A stretch of DNA of 14,098 nt, from NCBI GenBank assembly GCA_946413945.1, contig CAMKMR010000019.1, positions 1 through 14,098 on the forward strand. Direction: 5' to 3'. The notes below the pieces were generated by a model. That model was not told the DNA's origin and ran no database searches. It saw only the letters and a list, made by a program, of their open reading frames with translations. This document shows positions 1 to 8,620 of the stretch, in pieces. The DNA is from an uncultured Lachnospiraceae bacterium. GTDB taxonomy: Bacteria; Bacillota; Clostridia; Lachnospirales; Lachnospiraceae. Numbering within the stretch: the stretch's first letter is position 1; the number at the start of each line of letters is the position of its first letter. Both the position numbers and the translations under genes were made by a program.

Positions 1-931
1 CAGCTACTGTTACGTTCTCAAGAAGAGCATTTCTCTTGATAGCGTTGTAGATATCTGGTTCAGACTCCTTATCAAGTCCGATAACCTTAGCATAGCAACC
101 ACCTTCGAAGTTGAATACACCGTTGTCATCCCAACCGTGCTCGTCATCACCGATTAAGCGACGCTTTGGATCTGTAGAAAGTGTTGTCTTACCTGTTCCT
201 GAAAGACCGAAGAAGATAGCTGTGTGCTTTCCTTCCATATCGCAGTTAGCTGAGCAGTGCATTGAAGCAATACCCTTAAGTGGAAGGTAGTAGTTCATCA
301 TTGAGAACATACCCTTCTTCATTTCTCCACCGTACCATGTGTTGATGATAACCTGCTCACGGCTTGAGATGTTAAATGCTACGCATGTCTCTGAGTTAAG
401 ACCAAGCTCAGCAAAGTTTTCAACCTTAGCCTTTGAAGCATTGTAAACTACGAAATCTGGCTCGAAGTTGGCAAGCTCTTCTTCTGTAGGAACGATGAAC
501 ATGTTCTTTACGAAATGTGCCTGCCAAGCAACTTCAACGATGAATCTAACTGCCATTCTTGTATCAGCGTTAGCACCGCAGAATGCATCAACTACGAAAA
601 GTCTCTTGTTTGAAAGTTCCTTCTTAGCAAGGTCCTTAACTGTAGCCCATGTCTCTTCTGTCATTGGATGGTTATCGTTCTTGTACTCATCTGATGTCCA
701 CCATACAGTGTCCTTTGAGTTCTCATCCATAACGATATACTTATCTTTAGGTGAACGGCCTGTGAATACACCTGTCATAACGTTAACTGTATCAAGTTCT
801 GTGTTCTGACCTACTTCGTATCCTTCAAGACCTTCCTTTGTTTCTTCCTCGAATAATACTTCATAAGAAGGATTGTAAACAACTTCTGTTGTACCTGTAA
901 TGCCATACTTTGTTAAATCGATGTTTGCCAT
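1..931 (-). CDS. pckA: Phosphoenolpyruvate carboxykinase (ATP), 3' end cut by the window edge
   Basis: Cytosolic enzyme interconverting oxaloacetate + ATP and PEP + CO2 + ADP; in rumen and gut anaerobes it often runs in the CO2-fixing, ATP-forming direction (family knowledge). I translated 310 residues from the ATG at 931, preceded by AAAGAGG. Visible family landmarks: GRSPKDKY with Arg59; WYGGEMKKG with Lys205/Lys206; MHCSAN with His225; the kinase P-loop GLSGTGKT at 242-249; and DDEHGW with Asp262/Asp263, the positions that hold metal and nucleotide in the E. coli enzyme. Spacing matches the ATP-type (about 530-540 residues) and not the larger GTP-type. The remaining roughly 220 C-terminal residues lie left of the window. 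It has its own promoter and a leader of about 65 nt. No frameshift is seen in the visible part. Confidence 0.97.
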   Translation of the reverse strand, partial: MANIDLTKYGITGTTEVVYNPSYEVLFEEETKEGLEGYEVGQNTELDTVNVMTGVFTGRSPKDKYIVMDENSKDTVWWTSDEYKNDNHPMTEETWATVKDLAKKELSNKRLFVVDAFCGANADTRMAVRFIVEVAWQAHFVKNMFIVPTEEELANFEPDFVVYNASKAKVENFAELGLNSETCVAFNISSREQVIINTWYGGEMKKGMFSMMNYYLPLKGIASMHCSANCDMEGKHTAIFFGLSGTGKTTLSTDPKRRLIGDDEHGWDDNGVFNFEGGCYAKVIGLDKESEPDIYNAIKRNALLENVTVA

Positions 932-963
932 TAAACTAAACCTCTTTCTTTAATTTATATTTA

Positions 964-989
964 AAACTACATAAAGCCTTATGGAGTTT
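964..989 (-). promoter_or_regulatory. Stem-loop in the pckA 5' leader
   Basis: On the minus strand AAACT-C-CATAA-GGCT-TTATG-T-AGTTT forms two 5-bp helices separated by a single C/T mismatch and capped by a GGCT loop. It lies between the predicted transcription start (about 998) and the ribosome site. It could stabilise the 5' end or modulate translation. No protein-binding family is recognisable. Confidence 0.45.
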
Positions 990-1004
990 CATTTACCGTC
1001 AATA

Positions 1005-1034
1005 ATTATAACCATAGAGACCAAAAAAAATCAA
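1005..1034 (-). promoter_or_regulatory. pckA promoter
   Basis: Minus-strand TTGATT (1034-1029) and a perfect TATAAT (1010-1005) separated by 18 bp, reading toward pckA. The predicted start near 998 gives a leader of about 65 nt. Confidence 0.65.
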
Positions 1035-1057
1035 TAATAATCTAGGTATCAAATGTG

Positions 1058-1084
1058 AAAATGTGTCGAAAAATCGGCATTTTA
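1058..1084. promoter_or_regulatory. Inverted repeat upstream of the pckA promoter, possible operator
   Basis: AAAATG and CATTTT arms with inner CGA/TCG half-sites form an interrupted dyad centred about 70 bp upstream of the predicted pckA start. That position suits an activator. No regulator family can be assigned by eye. Confidence 0.3.
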
Positions 1085-1144
1085 GCGTAATTTGTACTTT
1101 AATTATTTTTTTTCACACCTTTTTATACAGTTTCCAAAAAGTCC

Positions 1145-1218
1145 AATTAAAAACCCTCACTAATCGATTGTCCAATACAAAAGTTTAATTGTAACTGGAG
1201 CCCCGATTAAATGAGGGT
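1145..1218 (-). terminator. Long-loop stem with U-tract after the DUF885 gene
   Basis: On the minus strand CCCTCA-TT-TAATCG (1217-1204) pairs with CGATTA-G-TGAGGG (1166-1154), followed at once by TTTTTAATT. The loop of about 37 nt is long for a simple terminator. The element probably ends the lipoprotein transcript. The rest of the 932-1303 gap holds the pckA promoter elements and otherwise nothing recognisable. Confidence 0.5.
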
Positions 1219-1303
1219 GTTCAATAATATTCAAAGATCTGTTAACTAGTATATCGTCCGCAAAATAACCGGACTGATGCCTAGAATGCTTGATTAATTT
1301 CTT

Positions 1304-3211
1304 TTATTTATTTTCTATGATATATGCATCAACCAGCTTTGTAAGAAGGTCATACTTACATGGTCCAACTTCAAGTACTGCCTTGTGGAATGCAACAGGA
1401 TCGAATTTATCTCCAAGTTTTTCCTCAGCCTTCTCACGCTGTTCAAGCATTTCATAGTATCCCTGCGAATAACTTAAGTAAACTGCAGGATCACCTACAA
1501 CTGTTGTATAGATTTCCTCTGCTCCATCTGTACCAAATCCACTGTTTTCAAGATAACTCTTAACATCATCAACGGTCCAGCCTTCATAGTTTACGCCAAG
1601 ATCAATACGACCATAGATAAGATAACCAAGTGAATTATCTATAACTGTAAGTTTACCAAGTTCTTTTGCATACTCAGAACCACCAAAATCATAGTTATAT
1701 AAAACTTCATAACTTGTGTAAACAGCCCATCCTTCCATGTAGCCAAGTTCGTTTGATATACATCTTGCTGGATGTGGATCGGTCTGCATGAAATAATAAT
1801 TTTGGTACATATGTCCAGGACAGCCTTCATGTGCAAGAGTTTCAAATATACCGCTGGTATTAGCACCATTTACACGGATGATATTGTGACTCTGATCATC
1901 AATAGCAGGTGACATATAGTAAGCAAGTGTATTGCTCATTACTGATTCAAGACTCTTTGGAAGATAATCCACTTCATATGGGATGGTACCAACCTCTGGG
2001 AACTCTCCCATATATTTTGTCATAAGCTCGTCAATTATCTCTTTTGATTCCTTACCATCTTCTGCTTTAAAAAGCTCAGAATAATTATCTCCAAAATACT
2101 TATATGCGTCCGGCTTAATTGTAGCAACAACACTAAGTGCTGATATTCCTTTTTCTAAACGATCATCAAGATCAGCTATTATACCTTCAGCGCCTTTTGA
2201 TGAACCTGTATATTCTCTTAAAAGGACTTCGTAATAATCCTTTCCTTCATCCCCGTACTGGCAAAGACCGCCTTCAACAGTTGCTGTACCCTTAAGGCTT
2301 GTAAATGTATCTTTTATATTATGGAATGCAGGAAACATGTTCTTCTTTACTGCTTCCATATCCTTGGCCTTATAATCAGCCTTTTCTGCATCTGAAAGGA
2401 AGCTGAGGGCATCGATCTTTTCATTGAAGCATGTGATAAGGAAATGATCATCTCCTTCTGTTCCTAAGAAATCATCACACTGCTGAATTACCTGATCAAT
2501 ATTTTTATCACTCATCATATATCCAGCTTTTGCCTTTTCTTTTTCATAATCGAGGCTCTGCTGTACATAAGTTGGGATCTGTCCCATCATAGCAATATAA
2601 TCTTCTACATCAGTCTTATCATCAAATCTGTATTCAGAGAAACTTGTGCCGATATTTCCCTGAAAGCCTCTCATATATGAAAATGGCTCGTAAAAATACA
2701 TATTTACATATGAGTCAATATCTGACTGGAACTTATCCTCAAGCCATAAATAATCTACATACTGCTTCTTTGTAAGTGTTGATATATCAAACTCATGAAG
2801 CTTCTTTAATCTGTCTTCAGAATCTGCCTTTGCATCTTCATAAACCTTTTCGTTCATTGTAGCATCACCTATAGTTGCTACTGGTGCAGTAATCCCAAAA
2901 TCATCACCATTTTTAACACTGTAATTATAAGACATTGTATCTGCTGTTACACTGTCCTTAAAATAATCATCAAGATATTTCTTAAATTCTGCATTTTCCG
3001 TTTCTGCAAATTCTGTATCAACAAAAGTCCTGTCAAGATCACTATCAGCTGCTGGAACTTCAGGCTCATCTGTTGAAGCTTCTGTTACTATTTCCTTCTT
3101 TGTACTTTTTTCTGTATCTTCCTCTTTTTCTTTCCCACATGCAGCCAGACCAAGAGTCATGGATGCAACAAGTAAAGCTGCTGTCAGCCTTTTAAATTTT
3201 AATTTTCTCAA
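1304..3211 (-). CDS. DUF885-family lipoprotein, probable zinc metallopeptidase-like protein
   Basis: 635 residues. The N-terminus is a lipoprotein signal: basic MRKLKFKR, a hydrophobic stretch, then the lipobox LAAC with Cys25, followed by a Lys/Glu/Thr/Ser-rich tether to about residue 60, so it should be anchored on the outer face of the membrane. The rest matches the DUF885 pattern: HEGCPGH at 461-467 and MEGWAVY with Glu493, a spacing of about 30 residues that recalls the HExxH...E zinc sites of gluzincin peptidases. Function is not established for the family; peptide hydrolysis outside the cell is inference. The start codon is TTG (3211-3209), chosen because it begins the signal peptide and sits 9 nt after GGAG. 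It is monocistronic, between its own promoter and the 1145-1218 stem. No internal disruption is seen. Confidence 0.85.
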   Translation of the reverse strand: MRKLKFKRLTAALLVASMTLGLAACGKEKEEDTEKSTKKEIVTEASTDEPEVPAADSDLDRTFVDTEFAETENAEFKKYLDDYFKDSVTADTMSYNYSVKNGDDFGITAPVATIGDATMNEKVYEDAKADSEDRLKKLHEFDISTLTKKQYVDYLWLEDKFQSDIDSYVNMYFYEPFSYMRGFQGNIGTSFSEYRFDDKTDVEDYIAMMGQIPTYVQQSLDYEKEKAKAGYMMSDKNIDQVIQQCDDFLGTEGDDHFLITCFNEKIDALSFLSDAEKADYKAKDMEAVKKNMFPAFHNIKDTFTSLKGTATVEGGLCQYGDEGKDYYEVLLREYTGSSKGAEGIIADLDDRLEKGISALSVVATIKPDAYKYFGDNYSELFKAEDGKESKEIIDELMTKYMGEFPEVGTIPYEVDYLPKSLESVMSNTLAYYMSPAIDDQSHNIIRVNGANTSGIFETLAHEGCPGHMYQNYYFMQTDPHPARCISNELGYMEGWAVYTSYEVLYNYDFGGSEYAKELGKLTVIDNSLGYLIYGRIDLGVNYEGWTVDDVKSYLENSGFGTDGAEEIYTTVVGDPAVYLSYSQGYYEMLEQREKAEEKLGDKFDPVAFHKAVLEVGPCKYDLLTKLVDAYIIENK

Positions 3212-3276
3212 ACCTTATAACTCCTTTTATAATTTTTTAGTCATCAGATTGCAACATTTATCTCGCCGATCTTAAT

Positions 3277-3304
3277 AGCATACAAACTGCTTATTTTCAT
3301 GCAA
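3277..3304 (-). promoter_or_regulatory. Probable promoter of the DUF885 lipoprotein gene
   Basis: Minus-strand TTGCAT (3304-3299), 16 bp, TATGCT (3282-3277). A better-looking TTGCAA-17-TATAAA pair closer to the gene was set aside because its start would fall downstream of the ribosome site. GATTGCA-type heptamers recur at 3247, 3300 and 3337 and could be regulator contacts. Confidence 0.4.
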
Positions 3305-3321
3305 TCCTTATCATTCTATAA

Positions 3322-3361
3322 CAAAAAGAAGAAGTCTGCAATCTTATCGCGCGACTTCTCC
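3322..3361 (-). terminator. Terminator of the V-ATPase operon
   Basis: Minus-strand GGAGAAGTC (3361-3353) pairs over 9 bp, including one G-U, with GACTTCTTC (3336-3328) across a 16-nt loop, followed by TTTTTGTTAT. It sits about 95 nt after the ntpD stop. A T-run also flanks it on the plus strand. Confidence 0.8.
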
Positions 3362-3454
3362 TTTTTTGTCAGTATCATCTTATCCTACTTTTTTAGTATT
3401 ATTCTACTGTTTTTTATAATGATGAATCTGTCTTATCTTTATACTCTTTTTTCT

Positions 3455-4141
3455 TTATGATGATTCGTCTTTCATAACATCATGCTCTTTTTCTTTATAA
3501 TGATGAGCCTGTTCGAGCATCATACTCTTTACTTTCATAAGACGTACCTGAGTACTTCTCTCATTTTCATCCAGTTTCATAGTTATATACCTGATACCTT
3601 CTTTTGTCTCAGGTATGATAACATGCTCTAAGGCATTTACTCTTCTTCTTGTCTTTTCGATCTCCGCTGCCATAAGCTGACATGATTTTTCAACTTCGGC
3701 CAGCTTTAACATATCTGGAAATATATCTGCCAATGAATTAACTGCTTTATCCAGATCACCTGAAGTAAAAGCATAACCATAAGAATAAATGTCATTTTCA
3801 TCAGCCGATTTCATCTTGAAATCAAAAACCGGTATATCTACACTCATCACATTCTTCTTACCCTGTATAAGGCTTACTTCCTGCTTGGGCGCCATAAGTG
3901 ATGTACGAAGAATCTCATCAGACATTCCTGCCTTGGCAAGTACGAAATTGCTGTTGGCAGCCTTTATCCCTGCCTCGACTTTCTTTCTGAGTTCCATATC
4001 AACCTTAACCAGTTCAAGGAACTCTCTCATTAACTCATCGCGCTTATCCTTAAGGAGTCTGTGCCCCTTTACTGCTGTAGCCAGCTTTCTTTTAAGTCGT
4101 GTGAGCTCCATTCGGGTAGGATTTACCTGTACAGATGCCAT
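3455..4141 (-). CDS. ntpD: V-type ATPase subunit D (central rotor shaft)
   Basis: 228 residues, within the usual 200-230. Subunit D is the long coiled-coil shaft that, with subunit F, forms the rotor axle inside the A3B3 head and transmits rotation to the membrane ring. The N-terminus carries the family signature: PTRMELTRLKRKL, then KGHRLLKDKRDEL, a long basic helix. A second long helix lies near the C-terminus (about 165-205). The middle segment (about 80-140) is the less conserved globular part. The ATG at 4141 follows AAGGAGG, 11 nt after the ntpB stop. It is the last operon gene; a terminator lies about 95 nt downstream. The alternative symbol is atpD. The very C-terminus is His/Lys/Glu-rich and variable. 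Confidence 0.95.
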   Translation of the reverse strand: MASVQVNPTRMELTRLKRKLATAVKGHRLLKDKRDELMREFLELVKVDMELRKKVEAGIKAANSNFVLAKAGMSDEILRTSLMAPKQEVSLIQGKKNVMSVDIPVFDFKMKSADENDIYSYGYAFTSGDLDKAVNSLADIFPDMLKLAEVEKSCQLMAAEIEKTRRRVNALEHVIIPETKEGIRYITMKLDENERSTQVRLMKVKSMMLEQAHHYKEKEHDVMKDESS

Positions 4142-4152
4142 CCTATCCCTCC

Positions 4153-5523
4153 TTATTTATCATAATACTCGTCGAGCATCTTATCGTTAATTCTCTTAAG
4201 TTCTGATCTAGGAAGCAGACGTAGAAGATCCCATCCGATATCAAGAGTCTCCTCAATATCTCTGTCTGCTCTATATCCCTGAGATACATATTCCTTTTCA
4301 AATGCATCTGCGAACTTTGCATAAAGAAGGTCAATATCTGTAAGGGCTGCCTCACCAAGGATGACCATAAGTTCTTTCGCTTCTTTACCACGCGCATAAG
4401 CCGCAAAAAGCTGGTTCATAGTAGCAGCATGATCTTTTCTTGTCTTTCCTTCACCAGTTCCCTTATCTTTAAGACGAGATAGTGATGGAAGAACATCGAT
4501 AGGAGGTGTGATACCCTTACGATAAAGCTCACGTGAAAGGATGATCTGTCCCTCTGTGATATATCCTGTTAAGTCAGGAATTGGATGTGTCTTATCATCT
4601 TCAGGCATAGTAAGGATAGGAATAAGTGTGATAGAACCATTCTTTCCTCTCTGACGTCCTGCTCTCTCATACATCTGAGCAAGGTCAGTGTACATATAAC
4701 CAGGATAACCTCTACGTCCAGGAACTTCCTTACGGGCAGCTGATACTTCACGAAGAGCATCTGCATAGTTTGTGATATCTGTCATGATAACAAGAACATG
4801 CATATCCTTCTCAAAAGCAAGATACTCAGCAGCAGTAAGTGCCATATGAGGAGTTGCGATACGTTCAACCGCAGGATCATTTGCAAGATTTATGAAAAGT
4901 ACAGTTCTGTCGATAGCACCGCTTTCACGGAAAGACTCCTCAAAGAAATGAGCCTCTTCGAAAGTGATACCCATAGCTGCAAATACTACAGCGAACTGTT
5001 CATCTGTTCCCTTAACTTTTGCCTGTCTTGCAATCTGAGCTGCAAGCTGGGCATGTGGAAGACCTGAAGCTGAGAAAATAGGCAGCTTCTGTCCACGTAC
5101 TAAAGTGTTAAGTCCATCAATGGCTGATACACCTGTCTGGATAAATTCTGAAGGATAAGATCTTGCTGCCGGATTCATTGGAAGACCATTGATATCCATT
5201 CTCGCATCCGGGATTATCTCTGGTCCATCATCTATTGTTCTTCCAAGTCCGTCAAAGACACGGCCCAGCATATCTCCTGATACGCCAAGTTCCATGGTGT
5301 GACCTAAGAATCTTACCTTACTGCTTTCAAGGTTGATACCAGTAGAAGCTTCAAAAAGCTGAACCAATGCATCAGTTCCATTTATTTCAAGGACCTTGCA
5401 TCTTCTCTTTTCTCCGTTAGAAAGCTCAATCTCGCCGATCTCATTGTACTTTACATCTTCAACGCCTTTAACAAGCATAAGAGGTCCGGCTACTTCCTGT
5501 ATTGTACGATATTCCTTTGGCAT
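4153..5523 (-). CDS. ntpB: V-type ATPase subunit B (non-catalytic nucleotide subunit)
   Basis: 456 residues. Subunit B alternates with A in the A3B3 hexamer; it lacks a functional Walker A loop and instead has FSASGLPHAQLAAQ after VRGQKLPI where A has GPFGSGKT. Other marks: EYRTIQEVAGPLM at the N-terminus; the N-terminal beta-barrel; MTDITNYADALREVSAARKEVPGRRGYPGYMY typical of B (positions around 248-280); and SRLKDKGTGEGKTRKDHA. I start at the ATG at 5523 rather than the in-frame GTG at 5529, because AGGAGG lies 7 nt before the ATG but only 1 nt before the GTG, and family members begin with (M)xKEYRTI. The ntpA stop is 2 nt upstream, suggesting translational coupling. The alternative symbol is atpB. 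Confidence 0.96.
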   Translation of the reverse strand: MPKEYRTIQEVAGPLMLVKGVEDVKYNEIGEIELSNGEKRRCKVLEINGTDALVQLFEASTGINLESSKVRFLGHTMELGVSGDMLGRVFDGLGRTIDDGPEIIPDARMDINGLPMNPAARSYPSEFIQTGVSAIDGLNTLVRGQKLPIFSASGLPHAQLAAQIARQAKVKGTDEQFAVVFAAMGITFEEAHFFEESFRESGAIDRTVLFINLANDPAVERIATPHMALTAAEYLAFEKDMHVLVIMTDITNYADALREVSAARKEVPGRRGYPGYMYTDLAQMYERAGRQRGKNGSITLIPILTMPEDDKTHPIPDLTGYITEGQIILSRELYRKGITPPIDVLPSLSRLKDKGTGEGKTRKDHAATMNQLFAAYARGKEAKELMVILGEAALTDIDLLYAKFADAFEKEYVSQGYRADRDIEETLDIGWDLLRLLPRSELKRINDKMLDEYYDK

Positions 5524-5525
5524 GA

Positions 5526-7295
5526 TCACTCCTCCTTTCCAACAAGACTTGCTGCTTCACGAACAACTGCATCATGTACTTCTTTATATTTTGCGTCAAT
5601 ATTTTTCTCTTCTGTATATTTGAAACGTCCAATGTCTTCGCGGGTCTTCATATTAACGACATTGTTTATAGTAGCGCCATTTTTAAGAGCCTTATTTCCT
5701 TCCTCAAAGAAGAGATATACAAGTTTCATCATGTAGAACTGCTTCTGCATAGATGTATATGTATCGATCTCATCAAATGAGTTCTGATGAAGGAAATCTT
5801 CACGGATCGATCTTGCCGCTTCCATCTTAAGACGGTCAGCAGGGGATAATGCATCCATACCTACCATCTTAACGATCTCATTTAAAGATGCTTCTTCCTG
5901 AAGAAGTGACATCAGCTTCTGTCTAAGTGGCATCCACTCTGCATCAACGTTCTTATCAAACCATTCACCCATATCATCAAGATAAAGCGAATATGAGTTA
6001 AGCCAGTTGATAGCTGGGAAATGTCTCTGGTATGCAAGTGATGAATCCAGTGACCAGAATACCTTGACTATACGAAGTGTAGCCTGTGATACTGGCTCTG
6101 AGATATCACCACCCGGAGGCGATACCGCGCCGATAGCTGAAAGTGCGCCCTCTCTTTTATCCTTACCAAGAGCAATTACATGACCTGCTCTTTCATAGAA
6201 CTGAGCGAGACGTGAAGCAAGATATGCTGGATATCCTTCTTCACCCGGCATTTCTTCAAGACGACCTGACATTTCACGAAGCGCTTCTGCCCAACGGCTT
6301 GTAGAGTCTGCCATAAGAGCTACTGAATAACCCATATCTCTGAAATACTCAGCTAATGTGATACCTGTATATATAGAAGCCTCACGGGCTGCAACAGGCA
6401 TATCTGATGTATTTGCGATAAGGATAGTTCTCTTCATAAGAGACTCTCCTGTCTTTGGATCCTTAAGTTCCGGGAACTCATTAAGAACGTCTGTCATTTC
6501 ATTTCCACGTTCTCCGCATCCGATATAAACAACGATATCTGCATCGGCCCATTTAGCCAACTGATGCTGTGTAACTGTCTTTCCTGATCCGAATGGTCCA
6601 GGGATTGCTGCAACACCTCCCTTTGCAATAGGGAAGAAAGCATCAACAACTCTCTGTCCTGTTACAAGTGGAGTCTTAGGTGGAAGCTTCTTTAAATATG
6701 GACGGCCACGACGTACAGGCCACTTCTGCATTAAAGTAAGTTCCTTATCCCCTTTATCTGTTTCTACAACACATACAGTCTCTTCAACTGTAAATGGTCC
6801 GCTCTTTATTGATTTGATCTTTCCGGAAATTCCATAAGGAACCATGATCTTATGAAGAACAACTGATGTTTCCTTAACTGTTCCTATGATATCTCCTGCT
6901 TCAACCTCTTCTCCAACTTTAGCTGTGGCCTTAAACTCCCACTTAGCCTCTCTATCGATCGATGGAACATCGATACCTCTTGCAAGAAGATTTGAATTTG
7001 TTGTTTCAAGGATCTTTGTAAGTGGTCTCTGGATGCCATCATAGATCGAACCTATAAGACCAGGTCCAAGTTCTACTGAAAGAGGTACCTCTGTATCTTC
7101 AACCGGTTCACCAGGTCCAAGTCCTGATGTCTCTTCATATACCTGAATTGATGCTTCGTCACCATGCATCTCTATTATCTCACCGATAAGTCTTTCGTTA
7201 CTAACACGTACAACGTCATACATATCAGCATTTCGCATGCCTGTGGCAATAACCAGTGGACCTGCTACTTTTTTAATCTGTCCGACTACGCTCAT
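5526..7295 (-). CDS. ntpA: V-type ATPase catalytic subunit A
   Basis: 589 residues (E. hirae NtpA is about 593). This is the ATP-hydrolysing or ATP-forming subunit of the cytosolic V1 head. The Walker A loop GPFGSGKT is at 233-240 with Lys239 and Thr240, followed by GCGERGNEM with the catalytic Glu262 and later ADSTSRWAEALRE and the GYPAYL region. An insertion of roughly 80 residues at about 110-190 (the non-homologous region that separates V/A-type A subunits from F-type beta) is present, containing the VGEEVEAGDIIG-like barrel. The ATG at 7295 is preceded by AAGGAG. The gap from ntpG is 21 nt, and the SD of the next gene overlaps the end of this one. No catalytic residue is missing. The alternative symbol is atpA. 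Confidence 0.97.
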   Translation of the reverse strand: MSVVGQIKKVAGPLVIATGMRNADMYDVVRVSNERLIGEIIEMHGDEASIQVYEETSGLGPGEPVEDTEVPLSVELGPGLIGSIYDGIQRPLTKILETTNSNLLARGIDVPSIDREAKWEFKATAKVGEEVEAGDIIGTVKETSVVLHKIMVPYGISGKIKSIKSGPFTVEETVCVVETDKGDKELTLMQKWPVRRGRPYLKKLPPKTPLVTGQRVVDAFFPIAKGGVAAIPGPFGSGKTVTQHQLAKWADADIVVYIGCGERGNEMTDVLNEFPELKDPKTGESLMKRTILIANTSDMPVAAREASIYTGITLAEYFRDMGYSVALMADSTSRWAEALREMSGRLEEMPGEEGYPAYLASRLAQFYERAGHVIALGKDKREGALSAIGAVSPPGGDISEPVSQATLRIVKVFWSLDSSLAYQRHFPAINWLNSYSLYLDDMGEWFDKNVDAEWMPLRQKLMSLLQEEASLNEIVKMVGMDALSPADRLKMEAARSIREDFLHQNSFDEIDTYTSMQKQFYMMKLVYLFFEEGNKALKNGATINNVVNMKTREDIGRFKYTEEKNIDAKYKEVHDAVVREAASLVGKEE

Positions 7296-7316
7296 GGAGC
7301 ATTTATCTCCTTCCTA

Positions 7317-7643
7317 TTAATCTTTGCCATTGAACAGGATATCTGATCCAACTGCCTGCTCAACTGACTTATGAACTCCTTTAAGGCCTTCTCCTGTATT
7401 TCCCTTAACTCCAGGGATAAGTATAATGGCCGGAGTCATCATTTCATTATATTTAGCTATTTCTTTTGTAAGTACTGAAGCTATTTCTTCTGTAACATAT
7501 ATTATTCCATATCCGCTGCTGGTAAGGTTTTTAAGTCTCTTTGATGCCGATTCAGCATCTTCAACTGGAAATGTATCCAGTCCCAGTGCAGCGAATCCGT
7601 ATATTGAATCGTAATCACCAAGAACTGCAATCTTATTATCCAT
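7317..7643 (-). CDS. ntpG: V-type ATPase subunit F (NtpG of E. hirae)
   Basis: 108 residues, the normal size. It binds subunit D to form the DF rotor axle. The N-terminus IAVLGDYDSIYGFAALGLDT is the hallmark of the family, followed by an alternating beta/alpha Rossmann-like fold; GYGIIYVTEEIA around 50 and PAIILIPGVKGNTGEGL around 70-85 match. The ATG at 7643 overlaps the last 8 nt of ntpC (ATGGATAA), with AAGGAAG upstream, so translation is probably coupled to ntpC. Naming differs: it is ntpG in E. hirae and atpF in many genomes. Confidence 0.93.
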   Translation of the reverse strand: MDNKIAVLGDYDSIYGFAALGLDTFPVEDAESASKRLKNLTSSGYGIIYVTEEIASVLTKEIAKYNEMMTPAIILIPGVKGNTGEGLKGVHKSVEQAVGSDILFNGKD

Positions 7644-8607
7644 ACATCTTCCTTACCCTTTCTCTAATTGTATCCTCAGAGAAGCCGTTTTCTTTAGCTG
7701 TCACTATTATCCTTACTGTTCTTATCTCACATTGTCTTGCAAGATAATAAGCAACCACCGGGCCGCTGCCCATGGTATTATGCTTTTCATTCATAAGGCG
7801 GGACATGATAAAATCATCGCACCATTTTTCAAAAGAAGAATAAGATTCCTTAATTGCATCAACTGCAGCTTCATAACCCTTTTTCTTAAGAAAACTATAT
7901 ACATCATCAAGACTACTTGCAGCAGCCTCGGCAAGTTTTGCTACATCAAAAGACTGACAAGGTGCTAATGCATCTGTGATAAAGTTCAGCTTTCTTTTTG
8001 TAGATGCTGCTCTTACGGCAATTTTTATATCTGCCATTGCAACCTTTGTTTCTGCATAATCAGCGATAAATTTATCTTTAGATGTCTTTGCCACTTCTTC
8101 TGTTGCATCAAGGCAGGCTCTGTCTACCATGATATCTAATCTCTGGCCGTCTCTTGTTGTAAGCATAAGCTCTTTTGCCTTACGGGCAAGCTCTCTCATA
8201 TTTTCCGGAAGCTTTTCAAAATCACTTTCTCTTATTGCTTTTACAAGAAGCTCTCCCTTTAACTCTTCATCATCATAAAGAGCTCTTGGGTCCTCATTTC
8301 CTGTACAAACCTCTTTTATGGCTGCCTTAAGATTGTGGTATTTCTTTTCATAGAAAAGTACATCTATTATGTCTTTATCCAGCTTCAGGCTATCAATAAG
8401 CATTTTTGCTTTTAATTCTTCTTCTGAAAAAACCTTATCGATATCTTCCTCTGAAGGATTGTTACCCCAGCCTCTTTCTTTAATATACTGGAGTATATCT
8501 TTTTTACCATTCATCCCGATAAGTGTCTGAATATCAGCATCGGAAAGAAGAGTCTTTTCTTTTACACGGATACTGGCAACTGCATATATATAATCTGCAT
8601 TTTTCAT
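7636..8607 (-). CDS. ntpC: V-type ATPase subunit C (rotor socket linking shaft to membrane ring)
   Basis: 323 residues, close to the 325-335 of the V/A-ATPase C (d-type) family. The protein is a funnel on top of the K ring that receives the DF shaft. The N-terminus YIYAVASIRVKEKTLLS matches the conserved YaxaRiRalE-type opening; the rest is almost wholly helical, with a C-terminal ARQCEIRTVRIIVTAKENGFSEDTIRERVRKMYG, typical of the last repeat. The ATG at 8607 has AAAGGAGAAGG upstream, 13 nt after ntpE. Its end overlaps the ntpG start by 8 nt. The alternative symbol is atpC. Confidence 0.94.
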   Translation of the reverse strand: MKNADYIYAVASIRVKEKTLLSDADIQTLIGMNGKKDILQYIKERGWGNNPSEEDIDKVFSEEELKAKMLIDSLKLDKDIIDVLFYEKKYHNLKAAIKEVCTGNEDPRALYDDEELKGELLVKAIRESDFEKLPENMRELARKAKELMLTTRDGQRLDIMVDRACLDATEEVAKTSKDKFIADYAETKVAMADIKIAVRAASTKRKLNFITDALAPCQSFDVAKLAEAAASSLDDVYSFLKKKGYEAAVDAIKESYSSFEKWCDDFIMSRLMNEKHNTMGSGPVVAYYLARQCEIRTVRIIVTAKENGFSEDTIRERVRKMYG

Positions 8608-8620
8608 ATCGCCTTCTCCT

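Noticed and set aside
468..809. Plus-strand 113-codon open frame
   Set aside because: Antisense shadow of pckA, whose family motifs are unambiguous in the other strand.
1238..1275. GTCCG/CGGAC hairpin just after the lipoprotein gene as terminator
   Set aside because: Only 5 bp and no U-tract follows; the 1145-1218 stem is the better candidate.
3226..3253. TTGCAA-17-TATAAA as the lipoprotein promoter
   Set aside because: Good match, but transcription would start after the GGAG ribosome site, leaving almost no leader.
5524..5529. GTG start for ntpB two codons upstream
   Set aside because: It would lie only 1 nt after the AGGAGG and overlap the ntpA stop; the ATG at 5523 has proper spacing.
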